From Hydractinia symbiolongicarpus (Eukaryota; Cnidaria; Hydrozoa; Anthoathecata; Hydractiniidae): DNA of 64,000 bases. The position numbers and the translations under genes are program-made. The stretch covers positions 22,793,501 to 22,857,500 of the forward strand of contig NC_079881.1 in the NCBI RefSeq assembly GCF_029227915.1. The letters run 5' to 3'. Of the stretch, positions 37,601-51,989 are shown one piece after another (positions within the stretch are counted from its first letter, which is position 1; every line of letters starts with the position of its first letter). The notes beneath the pieces are model-generated. The model saw only the letters and a program-made list of their open reading frames with translations, searched no databases and was not told where the DNA came from.

Positions 37601-40600
37601 AATTGAACTAACTTTGGACTGTGACCTGATAAATGTGATAAATGAAAAAAATTGGACTCCAAGAAATAACATTCTTCTTAATTTGACATGATTGCCGGAA
37701 CTCAGCGATTACACTGGGCGCCGTGGTAGCGCTTCATTTAAAAATTTAGATTAATGAGTCATTTTTTACTGGGGGACCAATCCTAGCCGTTATCGGTCGC
37801 TGAAGAAATAGCGACAGTTTCAAAAACTACATTTCATTGACTTTCTAACGGTGTCAGTCCGTTTGAGTTGCAACGGTTGGGTCACCTATTCGTACCAAAA
37901 ATGTATTTAGCGATATTTTTCTGATATTACTAGGTTGCATCGCTATTAACAATGAAACGATTGACTGTGGGACTTAATTGAACTAACTTTGGACTGCGAC
38001 ATAATAAATATGATAAACGAGACAATTGGACTCCAAGAAATAACATTCTTCTTATTTTGACGTGTTTGCCGGAACTCAGCGATTATTCTGGGCGCTGTGG
38101 TAGCGCTTCATTTAAAAATTGAGAGAAATAAGTCATTCTCTACTGTGGGACCAATCCTATCCGTTATTGCGCGTAGAAGAAATAGCGATAGTTTCAAAAA
38201 CTACATTTCATTGACTTTGTAGCGTTGTCAGTCCGTTTGAGTTACAACGGTTGGGTCACCTATTCGTACCAACATGTACTTAGCGATATTTATCTGATAT
38301 TACTAGGTTGCATCACTTTTAACAATGAAACGATTGACTGTGGGACATAATTGAACTAACTTTGGACTGTGACCTGATAAATGTGATAAATGAAAAAAAA
38401 TGGACTCCAAGAAATAACATTGTTCTTAATTTGACATGATTGCCGAACTTCAGCGATTACACTGGGCGCTGTGGTAGCGCTTCATTCAAGAATTAAGCTA
38501 AAAAAAGTCATTTTTTTACTGCGGGACCAATCCTAGCCGTTAGTGCGCGCTGAAGAAATAGAGACAGTTTCAAATGCTACATTTCACTGACTTTCTAACG
38601 ACGTCAGTCCGTTTGAGTTTCAACCGTTGGGTCACATATTCGTACCAACATGCATTTAACGATATTTTTCTCACATTTCTAGGTTGCATCGCTTTTAACA
38701 GTGAAACGATTGACTGTGGGACTTAATTGAACTAACTTTGGACTGTGACCTGATAAATGTGATAAATGAAAAAAATTGGACTCCAAGAAATAACATTCTT
38801 TTTAATTTGACATGATTGCCGGAACTCAGCGATTACAATGGGCGCCGTGGTAGCGCTTCATTTTAAAATTTAGATTAATAAGTCATTTTTTACTGGGGGA
38901 CCAATCCTAGCCGTTATCGCGCGCTGAAGAAATAGCGACAGTTTCAAAAACTACATTTCATTGACTTTCTAACGGTGTCAGTCCGTTTGAGTTACAACGG
39001 TTGGGTCACCTATTCGTACCAACATGTATTTACCGATGTTTTTCTGATATTACTAGGTTGCATCGCTTTTAACAATGAAACGATTGACCGTGGGACTCAA
39101 TTGAACTAACTTTGGACTGCGACATAATAAATATGATAAATGAGACAATTGGACTCCAAGAAATAACATTCTTCTTATTTTGACGTGGTTGCCGGAACTC
39201 AGCGATTACACTGGGCGCTGTGGTAGCGCTTCATTTAAAAATTTAGATTAATAAGTCTTTTTTTACTGTGGGACCAATCCTAGCCGTTATCGCGCGCTGA
39301 AGAAATAGCGATAGTTTCAAAAACTACATTTCATTGACTTTGTAGCGGTGTCAGTCCGTTTGAGTTACAACGGTTGGGTCACATATTCGTACCAACATGT
39401 ATTTAGCGATATTTTTTTTGATATTACTAGGTTGCATCGATTTTAACAATGAAACGAATGACTGTGGGACTTAACTGAACTAACTTTAAACTGTGACCTG
39501 ATAAATGTGATAAATGAGAAAATTGGACTCCAAGAAATAACATTCTTCTTAATTTGACATGATTGCCGGAACTCAGCGATTACACTGGGCGCTGTGGTAG
39601 CGCTTCATTTAAAATTTAGAATAATTAATCATTTTTTACTGTGGGAGCAATCCTAGCCGTTATCGCGCTCTGAAGAAATAGCGACAGTTTCAAAAACTAC
39701 ATTTCATTGACTTTCTAACGGTGTCAGTCCGTTTGAGTTGCAACGGTTGGATCACCTATCCGTACCAACTTTTATTTAGCGATATTTTTTTTGATATTAC
39801 TAGGTTGCAACGATTTTAACAATGAAACGAATGACTGTGGGACTTAATTGAACTAACCTTGCACTGTGACCTGATAAATGTGATAAATGAAACAATTGGA
39901 CTCCAAGAAATAACATTGTTCTTAATTTGACATGATTGCCGAACTTCAGCGATTACACTGGGCGCTGTGGTGGCGCTTCATTCAAGAATCAAGCTAAAAA
40001 AAGTCATTTTTTTACTGTGGGACCAATCCTAGCCGTTATCGCGCGCTGAAGAAATAGCGACAGTTTCAAAAACTACATTTCATTGACTTTCTAACGGTGT
40101 CAGTCCGTTTGAGTTACAACGGTTGGGTCACCTATTCGTACCAACATGTATTTAGCGATGTTTTTCTGATATTACTAGGTTGCATCGCTTTTAACAATGA
40201 AACGATTGACTGTGGGACTCAATTGAACTAACTTTGGACTGCAACATAATAAATATGATAAATGAGACAATTGGACTCCAAGAAATAACATTCTTCTTAT
40301 TTTGACGTGGTTGCCGGAACTCAGCGATTTTACTGGGCGCTGTGGTAGCGCTTCATTTAAAAATTTAGAGAAATAAGTCATTCTCTACTGTGAGACCAAT
40401 CCTAGCCGTTATCGCGCGCTGAAGAAATAGCGACAGTTTCAAAAACTACATTTCATTGACTTTCTAACGGTGGCAGTCCGTTTGAGTTACAACGGTTGGG
40501 TCACCTATTCGTACCAACATGTACTTAGCGATATTTATCTGATATTACTAGGCTGCATCACTTTTACCAATAAAACGATTGACTGTGGGACTTAATTGAA

Positions 40601-40899
40601 CTAACTTTGGACTGCGACATAATAAATATGATAAATGAGACAATTGGACTCCAAGAAATAACATTCTTCTTATTTTGACGTGGTTGCCGGAACTCAGCGA
40701 TTATACTGGGCGCTGTGGTAGCGCTTCATTTAAAAATTTAGAGAAATAAGTCATTCTCTACTGTGGGACCAATCCTATCCGTTATTGCGCGTTGAAGAAA
40801 TAGCGATAGTTTCAAAAACTACATTTCATTGACTTTTTAGCGTTGTCAGTCCGTTTGAGTTGCAACGGTTGGGTCACATATTCGTACCAACATGTATTT

Positions 40900-43800
40900 A
40901 GCGATATTTATCTGATATTACTAGGTTGCATCGCTTTTAACAGTGAAACGATTGACTGTGGGACTTAATTGAACTAACTTTGGACTATGACCTAATAAGA
41001 GTGATAAATGAGAAATTTGGACTCCAAGAAAAAACATTCTTCCTAATTTGACATGATTGCCAGAACTCCGCGATTACACTGGGCGCTGTGGTAACGCTTC
41101 ATTTTCAAATTTAGATTAATAAGTCATTTTTTACTGTGGGACCAATCCTAGCCGTTATCGCGCGTTGAAGAAATAGCGACAGTTTCAAAAACTACATTTC
41201 ATTGACTTTCTAACGGTGTCAGTCCGTTTGAGTTACAACAGTTGGGTCACCTATTCGTACCAAAAATGTATTTAGCGATATTTTTCCGATATTACTAGGT
41301 TGCATCGCTATTAACAATGAAACGATTGACTGTGGGACTTAATTGAACTAACTTTGGACTGCGACATAATAAATATGATAAATGAGACAATTGGACTTCA
41401 AGAAATAACATTCTTCTTATTTTGACGTGGTTGCCGGAACTCAGCGATTATACTGGGCGCTGTGGTAGCGCTTCATTTAAAAATTTAGAGAAATAAGTCA
41501 TTCTCTACTGTGGGACCAATCCTAGCCGTTATCGCGCGCTGAATAAATAGCGACAGTTTCAAAAACTACATTTCATTGACTTTCTAACGGTGTCAGTCCG
41601 TTTGAGTTACAACGGTTGGGTCACCTATTCGTACCAACATGTATTTAGCGATGTTTTTCTGATATTACTAGGTTGCATCGCTTTTAACAATGAAACGATT
41701 GACTGTGGGACTCAATTGAACTAACTTTGGACTGCGACATAATAAATATGATAAATGAGACAATTGGACTCCAAGAAATAACATTCTTCTTATTTTGACG
41801 CGGTTGCCGGAACTCAGCGATTATACTGGGCGCTGTGGTAGCGCTTCATTTAAAAATTTAGAGAAATAAGTCATTCTCTACTGTGGGACCAATCCTATCC
41901 GTTATTGCGCGTTGAAGAAATAGCAACAGTTTCAAAAACTACATTTCATTGACTTTGTAGCGTTGTCAGTCTGTTTGAGTTACAACGGTTGGGTCACATA
42001 TTCGTACCAACATGTATTTAGCGATAATTATCTGATATTACTAGGTTGCATCGCTTTTAACAGTGAAACGATTGACTGTGGGACTTAATTGAACTAACTT
42101 TGGACTGTGACCTAATAAGAGTGATAAATGAGAAAATTGGACTCCAAGAAAAAACATTCTTCCTAATTTGACATGATTACCGGAACTCAGCGATTACACT
42201 GGGCGCTGTGGTAAAGCTTCATTTAAAAATTTAGATTAATAAGTCATTTTTTACTGTGGGACCAATCCTAGCCGTTATCGCGCGCTGAAGAAATAGCGAC
42301 AGTTTCAAAAACTACATTTCATTGACTTTCTAACGGTGTCAGTCCGTTTGAGTTACAACGGTTGGCTCACCTATTCGTACCAACATGTATTTAGCGATAT
42401 TTATCTGATATTACTAGGTTGCATCGCTTTTAACAGTGAAACGATTGACTGTGGGACTTAATTGAACTAACTTTGGACTATGACCTAATAAGAGTGATAA
42501 ATGAGAAATTTGGACTCCAAGAAAAAACATTCTTCCTAATTTGACATGATTGCCAGAACTCCGCGATTACACTGGGCGCTGTGGTAACGCTTCATTTTCA
42601 AATTTAGATTAATAAGTCATTTTTTACTGTGGGACCAATCCTAGCCGTTATCGCGCGTTGAAGAAATAGCGACAGTTTCAAAAACTACATTTCATTGACT
42701 TTCTAACGGTGTCAGTCCGTTTGAGTTACAACAGTTGGGTCACCTATTCGTACCAAAAATGTATTTAGCGATATTTTTCCGATATTACTAGGTTGCATCG
42801 CTATTAACAATGAAACGATTGACTGTGGGACTTAATTGAACTAACTTTGGACTGCGACATAATAAATATGATAAATGAGACAATTGGACTTCAAGAAATA
42901 ACATTCTTCTTATTTTGACGTGGTTGCCGGAACTCAGCGATTATACTGGGCGCTGTGGTAGCGCTTCATTTAAAAATTTAGAGAAATAAGTCATTCTCTA
43001 CTGTGGGACCAATCCTAGCCGTTATCGCGCGCTGAATAAATAGCGACAGTTTCAAAAACTACATTTCATTGACTTTCTAACGGTGTCAGTCTGTTTGAGT
43101 TACAACGGTTGGGTCACCTATTCGTACCAACATGTATTTAGCGATGTTTTTCTGATATTACTAGGTTGCATCGCTTTTAACAATGAAACGATTGACTGTG
43201 GGACTCAATTGAACTAACTTTGGACTGCGACATAATAAATATGATAAATGAGACAATTGGACTCCAAGAAATAACATTCTTCTTATTTTGACGCGGTTGC
43301 CGGAACTCAGCGATTATACTGGGCGCTGTGGTAGCGCTTCATTTAAAAATTTAGAGAAATAAGTCATTCTCTACTGTGGGACCAATCCTATCCGTTATTG
43401 CGCGTTGAAGAAATAGCAACAGTTTCAAAAACTACATTTCATTGACTTTGTAGCGTTGTCAGTCTGTTTGAGTTACAACGGTTGGGTCACATATTCGTAC
43501 CAACATGTATTTAGCGATATTTATCTGATATTACTAGGTTGCATCGCTTTTAACAGTGAAACGATTGACTGTGGGACTTAATTGAACTAACTTTGGACTG
43601 TGACCTAATAAGAGTGATAAATGAGAAAATTGGACTCCAAGAAAAAACATTCTTCCTAATTTGACATGATTGCCGGAACTCAGCGATTACACTGGGCGCT
43701 GTGGTAAAGCTTCATTTAAAAATTTAGATTAATAAGTCATTTTTTACTGTGGGACCAATCCTAGCCGTTATCGCGCGCTGAAGAAATAGCGACAGTTTCA

Positions 43801-43911
43801 AAAACTACATTTCATTGACTTTCTAACGGTGTCAGTCCGTTTGAGTTACAACGGTTGGCTCACCTATTCGTACCAACATGTACTTAGCGATATTTATCTG
43901 ATATTACTAGG
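40900..43911 (+). repeat. 4-monomer higher-order repeat, about 1,493 bp, two copies
   Basis: TGGACTATGACCTAATAAG occurs at 40981 and 42474 (1,493 bp). The following four monomers repeat in order with shared variants: CCAGAACTCCGCG, GTACCAAAAATG, GGACTTCAAGAAA, CTGAATAAATAGCG, TTGACGCGGTTG and GTGGTAAAGCTTC. The two copies differ at only a few positions by eye, for example GTCAGTCCG against GTCAGTCTG near 41595 and 43088. Confidence 0.85.
41300..41672 (+). repeat. Reference satellite monomer with internal map
   Basis: A representative 373-bp unit, phased from TTGCATCGC. Internal landmarks: ACTGTGGGAC at 41329-41338 and again at 41507-41516, 178 bp apart; a hairpin GCGCT-GTGGT-AGCGC at 41457-41471; an alternating CGCGCG/GCGCGC core at 41533-41539; AACGG-TGTCAGT-CCGTT at 41586-41602, a possible 5-bp stem; the odd-centred palindrome CAACGGTTG at 41610-41618; and the strongly conserved ATTCGTACCAACATGTA at 41627-41643. 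The phase is arbitrary. No promoter or coding function is evident. Confidence 0.9.
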
Positions 43912-44619
43912 TTGCATCACTTTTAACAATGAAACGATTGACTGTGGGACTTAATTGAACTAACTTTGGACTGTGACCTGATAAATGTGATAAATGAAAA
44001 AAATTGGACTCCAAGAAATAACATTCTTCCTAATTTGACATGATTGCCGGAACTCAGCGATTACACTGGGCGCCGTGGTAGCGGTTCATTTAAAAATTTA
44101 GATTAATAAGTCATTTTTTACTGGGGGACCAATCCTATCCGTTATTGCGCGTTGAAGAAATAGCGATAGTTTCAAAAACTACATTTCATTGACTTTGTAG
44201 CGTTGTCAGTCCGTTTGAGTTACAACGGTTGGGTCACATATTCGCACCAACATGTATTTAGCGATATTTATCTGATATTACCAGGTTGCATCGCTTTTAA
44301 CAGTGAAACGATTGACTGTGGGACTTAATTGAACTAACTTTGGACTGTGACCTAATAAGAGTAATAAATGAGAAAATTGGACTCCAAGAAAAAACATTCT
44401 TCTTAATTTGACATAATTACCGGAACTCAGCGATTACACTGGGCGCTGTGGTAGCGCTTGATTTAAAAATTTAGATTAATAAGTCTTTTTTTACTGTGGG
44501 ACCAATCCTAGCCGTTATCGCGCGCTGAAGAAATAGCGATAGTTTCACAAACTACATTTCAGTGATTTTGTAACGGTGTCAGTCCGTTTGAGTTACAACG
44601 GTTGGGTCACATATTCGTA

Positions 44620-47600
44620 CCAACATGTATTTAACGATAATTATCTGATATTACTAGGTTGCATCGCTTTTAACAGTGAAACGATTGACTGTGGGACTTA
44701 ACTGAACTAACTTTAAACTGTGACCTGATAAATGTGATAAATGAGAAAATTGGACTCCAAGAAATAACATTCTTCTTAATTTGACATGATTGCCGGAACT
44801 CAGCGATTACACTGGGCGCTGTGGTAGCGCTTCATTTAAAATTTAGAATAATAAGTCATTTTTTACTGTGGGAGCAATCCTAGCCGTTATCGCGCTCTGA
44901 AGAAATAGCGACAGTTTCAAAACTACATTTCATTGACTTTCTAACGGTGTCAGTCCGTTTGAGTTACAACGGTTGGGTCACATATTCGTACCAACATGTA
45001 TTTAGCGATAATTATCTGATATTACTAGGTTGCATCGCTTTTAACAGTGAAACGATTGACTGTGGGACTTAACTGAACTAACTTTAAACTGTGACCTGAT
45101 AAATGTGATAAATGAGAAAATTGGACTCCAAGAAATAACATTCTTCTTAATTTGACATGATTGCCGGAACTCAGCGATTACACTGGGCGCTGTGGTAGCG
45201 CTTCATTTAAAATTTAGAATAATAAGTCATTTTTTACTGTGGGAGCAATCCTAGCCGTTATCGCGCTCTGAAGAAATAGCGACAGTTTCAAAACTACATT
45301 TCATTGACTTTCTAACGGTGTCAGTCCGTTTGAGTTACAACGGTTGGATCACCTGTCCGTACCAACTTGAATTTAGCGATATTTTTCTGATATTACTAGG
45401 TTGCATCGCTTTTAACAATGAAACGATTGACTGTGGGACTTAATTGAACTAACTTTGGACTGTGACCTGATAAATGTGATAAATGAGACAATTGGACTCC
45501 AAGAAATAACATTCTTCGTATTTTGACGTGATTGCCAGAACTCAGCGATTATACTGGGCGCTGTGGTAGCGCTTCATTTAAAAATTTAGAGAAATAAGTC
45601 ATTCTTTACTGTGATACCAATCCTATCCGTTATTGCGCGTTGAAGAAATAGCGATAGTTTCAAAAACTACATTTCATTGACTTTGTAGCGTTGTCAGTCC
45701 GTTTGAGTTACAACGGTTGGGTCACATATTCGTACCAACATGTATTTAGCGATAATTATCTGATATTACTAGGTTGCATCGCTTTTAACAGTGAAACGAT
45801 TGACTGTGGGACTTAACTGAACTAACTTTAAACTGTGACCTGACAAATGTGATAAATGAGAAAATTGGACTCCAAGAAATAACATTCTTCTTAATTTGAC
45901 ATGATTGCCGGAACTCAGCGATTACACTGGGCGCTGTGGTAGCGCTTCATTTTAAATTTAGAATAATAAGTCATTTTTTACTGTGGGAGCAATCCTAGCC
46001 GTTATCGCGCTCTGAAGAAATAGCGACAGTTTCAAAAACTACATTTCATTGACTTTCTAACGGTGTTAGTCCGTTTGAGTTACAACGGTTGGATCACCTG
46101 TCCGTACCAACTTGTATTTAGCGATATTTTTCTGATATTACTAGGTTGCATCGCTTTTAACAATGAAACGATTGACTGTGGGACTTAATTGAACTAACTT
46201 TGGACTGTGACCTGATAAAATGTGATAAATGAGACAATTGGACTCCAAGAAATAACATTCTTCGTATTTTGACGTGATTTCCGGAACTCAGCGATTATAC
46301 TGGGCGCTGTGGTAGCGCTTCATTTAAAAATTTAGAGAAATAAGTCATTCTTTACTGTGATACCAATCCTATCCGTTATTGCGCGTTGAAGAAATAGCGA
46401 TAGTTTCAAAATCTACATTTCATTGACTTTGTAGCATTGTCAGTCCGTTTGAGTTACAACGGTTGGGTCACATATTCGTACCAACATGTATTTAGCGATA
46501 ATTATCTGATATTACTAGGTTGCATCGCTTTAAACAGTGAAACGATTGACTGTGGGACTTAACTGAACTAACTTTAAACTGTGACCTGATAAATGTGATA
46601 AATGAGAAAATTGGACTCCAAGAAAAAACATTCTTCTTAATTTGACATGATTGCCGGAACTCAGCGATTACACTGGGCGCTGTGGTAGCGCTTCATTTTA
46701 AATTTAGAATAATAAGTCATTTTTTACTGTGGGAGCAATCCTAGCCGTTATCGCGCTCTGAAGAAATAGCGACAGTTTCAAAAACTACATTTCATTGACT
46801 TTCTAACGGTGTTAGTCCGTTTGAGTTACAACGGTTGGATCACCTGTCCGTACCAACTTGTATTTAGCGATATTTTTCTGATATTACTAGGTTGCATCGC
46901 TTTTAACAATGAAACGATTGACTGTGGGACTTAATTGAACTAACTTTGGACTGTGACCTGATAAAATGTGATAAATGAGACAATTGGACTCCAAGAAATA
47001 ACATTCTTCGTATTTTGACGTGATTTCCGGAACTCAGCGATTATACTGGGCGCTGTGGTAGCGCTTCATTTAAAAATTTAGAGAAATAAGTCATTCTTTA
47101 CTGTGATACCAATCCTATCCGTTATTGCGCGTTGAAGAAATAGCGATAGTTTCAAAATCTACATTTCATTGACTTTGTAGCATTGTCAGTCCGTTTGAGT
47201 TACAACGGTTGGGTCACATATTCGTACCAACATGTATTTAGCGATAATTATCTGATATTACTAGGTTGCATCGCTTTAAACAGTGAAACGATTGACTGTG
47301 GGACTTAACTGAACTAACTTTAAACTGTGACCTGATAAATGTGATAAATGAGAAAATTGGACTCCAAGAAAAAACATTCTTCTTAATTTGACATGATTGC
47401 CGGAACTCAGCGATTACACTGGGCGCTGTGGTAGCGCTTCATTTAAAATTTAGAATAATAAGTCATTTTTTACTGTGGGAGCAATCCTAGCCGTTATCGC
47501 GCTCTGAAGAAATAGCGACAGTTTCAAAAACTACATTTCATTGACTTTCTAACCGTGTCAGTCCGTTTGAGTTACAACGGTTGGATCACCTGTCCGTACC

Positions 47601-50240
47601 GACTTGTATTTAGCGATATTTTTCTGATATTACTAGGTTGCATCGCTTTTAACAATGAAACGATTGACTGTGGGACTTAATTGAACTAACTTTGGACTGT
47701 GACCTGATAAATATGATAAATGAGACAATTGGACTCCAAGAAATAACATTCTTCTTAATTTGACATGATTGCCGGAACTCAGCGTTTACACTGGGCGCTG
47801 TGGTAGCGCTTCTTTTAAAAATTTAGATTAATAAGTCATTTTTTACTGTGGAACCAATCCTAGCCGTTATTGCGCGCTGAAGAAATAGCGACAGTTTTAA
47901 AAACTACATTTTATTGAATTTCTAATGGTGTCAGTCCGTTTGAGTTACAAAGGGTGGGCCAAATATTCGTACCAACATGTATTTAGCGATATTTTTTTTT
48001 GATATTACTAGGTTGCATCGCTTTTAACAATGAAACGATTAACTGTGGGACTTAATTGAACTAACTTTGGACTGTGACCTGATAAAATGTGATAAATGAG
48101 ACAATTGGACTCCAAGAAATAACATTCTTCGTATTTTGACGTGATTGCCGGAACTCAGCGATTATACTGGGCGCTGTGGTAGCGCTTCATTTAAAAATTT
48201 AGAGAAATAAGTCATTCTTTACTGTGATACCAATCCTATCCGTTATTGCGCGTTGAAGAAATAGCGATAGTTTCAAAATCTACATTTCATTGACTTTGTA
48301 GCATTGTCAGTCCGTTTGAGTTACAACGGTTGGGTCACATATTCGTACCAACATGTATTTAGCGATAATTATCTGATATTACTAGGTTGCATCGCTTTAA
48401 ACAGTGAAACGATTGACTGTGGGACTTAACTGAACTAACTTGAACCTGTGACCTGATAAATGTGATAAATGAGAAAATTGGACTCCAAGAAAAAACATTC
48501 TTCTTAATTTGACATGATTGCCGGAACTCATCGATTACACTGGGCGCTGTGGTAGCGCTTCATTTAAAATTTAGAATAATAAGTCATTTTTTACTGTGGG
48601 AGCAATCCTAGCCGTTATCGCGCTCTGAAGAAATAGCGACAGTTTCAAAAACTACATTTCATTGACTTTCTAACCGTGTCAGTCCGTTTGAGTTACAACG
48701 GTTGGATCACCTGTCCGTACCAACTTGTATTTAGCGATATTTTTCTGATATTACTAGGTTGCATCGCTTTTAACAATGAAACGATTGACTGTGGGACTTA
48801 ATTGAACTAACTTTGGACTGTGACCTGATGAATATGATAAATGAGACAATTGGACTCCAAGAAATAACATTCTTCTTAATTTGACATGATTGCCGGAACT
48901 CAGCGTTTACACTGGGCGCTGTGGTAGCGCTTCTTTTAAAAATTTAGATTAATAAGTCATTTTTTACTGTGGAACCAATCCTAGCCGTTATTGCGCGCTG
49001 AAGAAATAGCGACAGTTTTAAAAACTACATTTTATTGAATTTCTAATGGTGTCAGTCCGTTTGAGTTACAAAGGGTGGGCCAAATATTCGTACCAACATG
49101 TATTTAGCGATATTTTTTTTTGATATTACTAGGTTGCATCGCTTTTAACAATGAAACGATTAACTGTGGGACTTAATTGAACTAACTTTGGACTGTGGCC
49201 TGATAAAATGTGATAAATGAGACAATTGGACTCCAAGAAATAACATTCTTCGTATTTTGACGTGATTGCCGGAACTCAGCGATTATACTGGGCGCTGTGG
49301 TAGCGCTTCATTTAAAAATTTAGAGAAATAAGTCATTCTTTACTGTGATACCAATCCTATCCGTTATTGCGCGTTGAAGAAATAGCGATAGTTTCAAAAT
49401 CTACATTTCATTGACTTTGTAGCATTGTCAGTCCGTTTGAGTTACAACGGTTGGGTCACATATTCGTACCAACATGTATTTAGCGATAATTATCTGATAT
49501 TACTAGGTTGCATCGCTTTAAACAGTGAAACGATTGACTGTGGGACTTAACTGAACTAACTTTAAACTGTGACCTGATAAATGTGATAAATGAGAAAATT
49601 GGACTCCAAGAAAAAACATTCTTCTTAATTTGACATGATTGCCGGAACTCAGCGATTACACTGGGCGCTGTGGTAGCGCTTCATTTAAAATTTAGAATAA
49701 TAAGTCATTTTTTACTGTGGGAGCAATCCTAGCCGTTATCGCGCTCTGAAGAAATAGCGACAGTTTCAAAAACTACATTTCATTGACTTTCTAACCGTGT
49801 CAGTCCGTTTGAGTTACAACGGTTGGATCACCTGTCCGTACCAACTTGTATTTAGCGATATTTTTCTGATATTACTAGGTTGCATCGCTTTTAACAATGA
49901 AACGATTGACTGTGGGACTTAATTGAACTAACTTTGGACTGTGACCTGATAAATATGATAAATGAGACAATTGGACTCCAAGAAATAACATTCTTCTTAA
50001 TTTGACATGATTGCCGGAACTCAGCGTTTACACTGGGCGCTGTGGTAGCGCTTCTTTTAAAAATTTAGATTAATAAGTCATTTTTTACTGTGGAACCAAT
50101 CCTAGCCGTTATTGCGCGCTGAAGAAATAGCGACAGTTTTAAAAACTACATTTAATTGAATTTCTAATGGTGTCAGTCCGTTTGAGTTACAAAGGGTGGT
50201 TCAAATATTCGTACCAACATGTATTTAGCGATATTTTTTT
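44620..50240 (+). repeat. Mixed 2- and 3-monomer higher-order repeats
   Basis: GATAATTATCTG occurs at 44636, 45009, 45750, 46497, 47244, 48364 and 49486, spacings of 373, 741, 747, 747, 1,120 and 1,122 bp. ACTGTGATACC follows the same 2, 2, 3, 3 monomer rhythm from about 45612. ACAAAGGGTGG occurs near 47948, 49069 and 50190, 1,121 bp apart. The 2-mer apparently became a 3-mer when a monomer carrying the AAAGGGTGG variant joined it, and the 3-mer was then amplified. Confidence 0.85.
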
Positions 50241-51989
50241 TTGATATTACTAGGTTGCATCGCTTTTAACAATGAAACGATTAACTGTGGGACTTAATTG
50301 AACTAACTTTGGACCGTGACCTAATAAATGTGATAAATGAGAAAATTTTACTCCAAGAAATAACATTCTTTTCAATTTTACATGATTGCCGGAACTCAGC
50401 ATTAACACTGGGCGCTGTGGTAGCACTTCATTTAAAAATTTAGATTAATAAGTCATTTTTTACTGTGGAACCAACCCTAGCCGTTATCGCGCGCTGAAGA
50501 AATATCGACAGTTTCAAAACTACATTTCATTGACTTTCTAACGGTGTCAGTCCGTTTGAGTTACAACGGTTGGGTCCCATATTCGTACCAACATGTGTTT
50601 AGCGACATTTTTTTTTATATTACTAGGTTGCATCGATTTTAACAATGAAACAAATGACTGTGGGACTTAATTGAACTAACTTTGGACTGTGACCTGATAA
50701 ATGTGATAAATGAGACAATTGGACTCCAAGAAATAACATTTTTCTTAACTTGACGTGATTGCCGGAACACAGCGATTACACTGGACGCTGGTGTAGCGCT
50801 TCATTCAAAAATTTAGATTAATATGTCATTCTTTACTGTGGGACCAATGCTAGCCGTTATCGCGCGCTGAAGAAATAGCGACAGTTTCAAAAACTAAATT
50901 TTATTGACTTTCTAACGGTGTCAGTCCGTTTGAGTTACTTCAGTTGCGTCACATATTCGTACCAACATGTATTTAGCAATATTTTTTTTCATATGACTAG
51001 GTTGCATCGCTTTTAACAATGAAAAGAATGACTGTGGGACTAAATTGAACTGATTTTGGACTGTAACCTTATAAATGCTATAAGTGAGCCGACTGGACTC
51101 CAACAAATAACATTCTTCTTAATTTGACGTGATTGCCGGAACTCAGCGATTACACTGGGCGCTGTGGTAGCGCTTCATTTAAAGGTTTTGATAAATAAGT
51201 CATTTTTTACTGTGGGACCAATCCTAGCCGTTAGCGCGCGCTGAAGAAATAGAGACAGTTTCAAATGCTACATTTCACTGACTTTCTAACGATGTCTGTC
51301 CGTTTGAGTTTCAACGGTTGGGTCACATATTCGTACTAACATGTATTTAACGATGTTTTTCTCATATTACTAGGTTGCATCGCTTTTAACAGTGAAACGA
51401 TTGACTGTGGGACTTAATTGAACTAACCTTGGACTGTGACCTGATAAATGTGATAAATGAGACAATTAGACTCCAAAAAATAACATTCTTCTTAATTTGA
51501 CATGATTGCCGTACTTCAGCGAATACACTGGGCGCTGTGGTAGGGCTTCATTTAAGAATTAAGCTAAAAAAAAGTCATTTTTTTACTATGGGACCAATCC
51601 TAGCCGTTAGTGCGCGCTGAAGAAATAGAGACAGTTTCAAATGCTACATTTCACTGACTTTCTAACGATGTCTGTCCGTTTGAGTTTCAACGGTTGGGTC
51701 ACATATTCGTACCAACATGTATTTAACGATGTTTTTCTCATATTACTAGGTTGCATCGCTTTTAACAGTGAAACGATTGACTGTGGGACTTAATTGAACT
51801 AACCTTGGACTGTGACCTGATAAATGTGATAAATGAGACAATTGGACTCCAAAAAATAACATTCTTCTTAATTTGACATGATTGCCGAACTTCAGCGAAT
51901 ACACTGGGCGCTGTGGTAGCGCTTCATTTAAGAATTAAGCTAAAAAAAGTCATTTTTTTACTATGGGACCAATCCTAGCCGTTAGCGCG

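Noticed and set aside
41627-41643. ATTCGTACCAACATGTA as a CENP-B box
   Set aside because: TTCG and the following A fit the first half of the consensus, but the required CGGG is ATGT here. It is not a CENP-B box as defined, though a different protein could bind the block.
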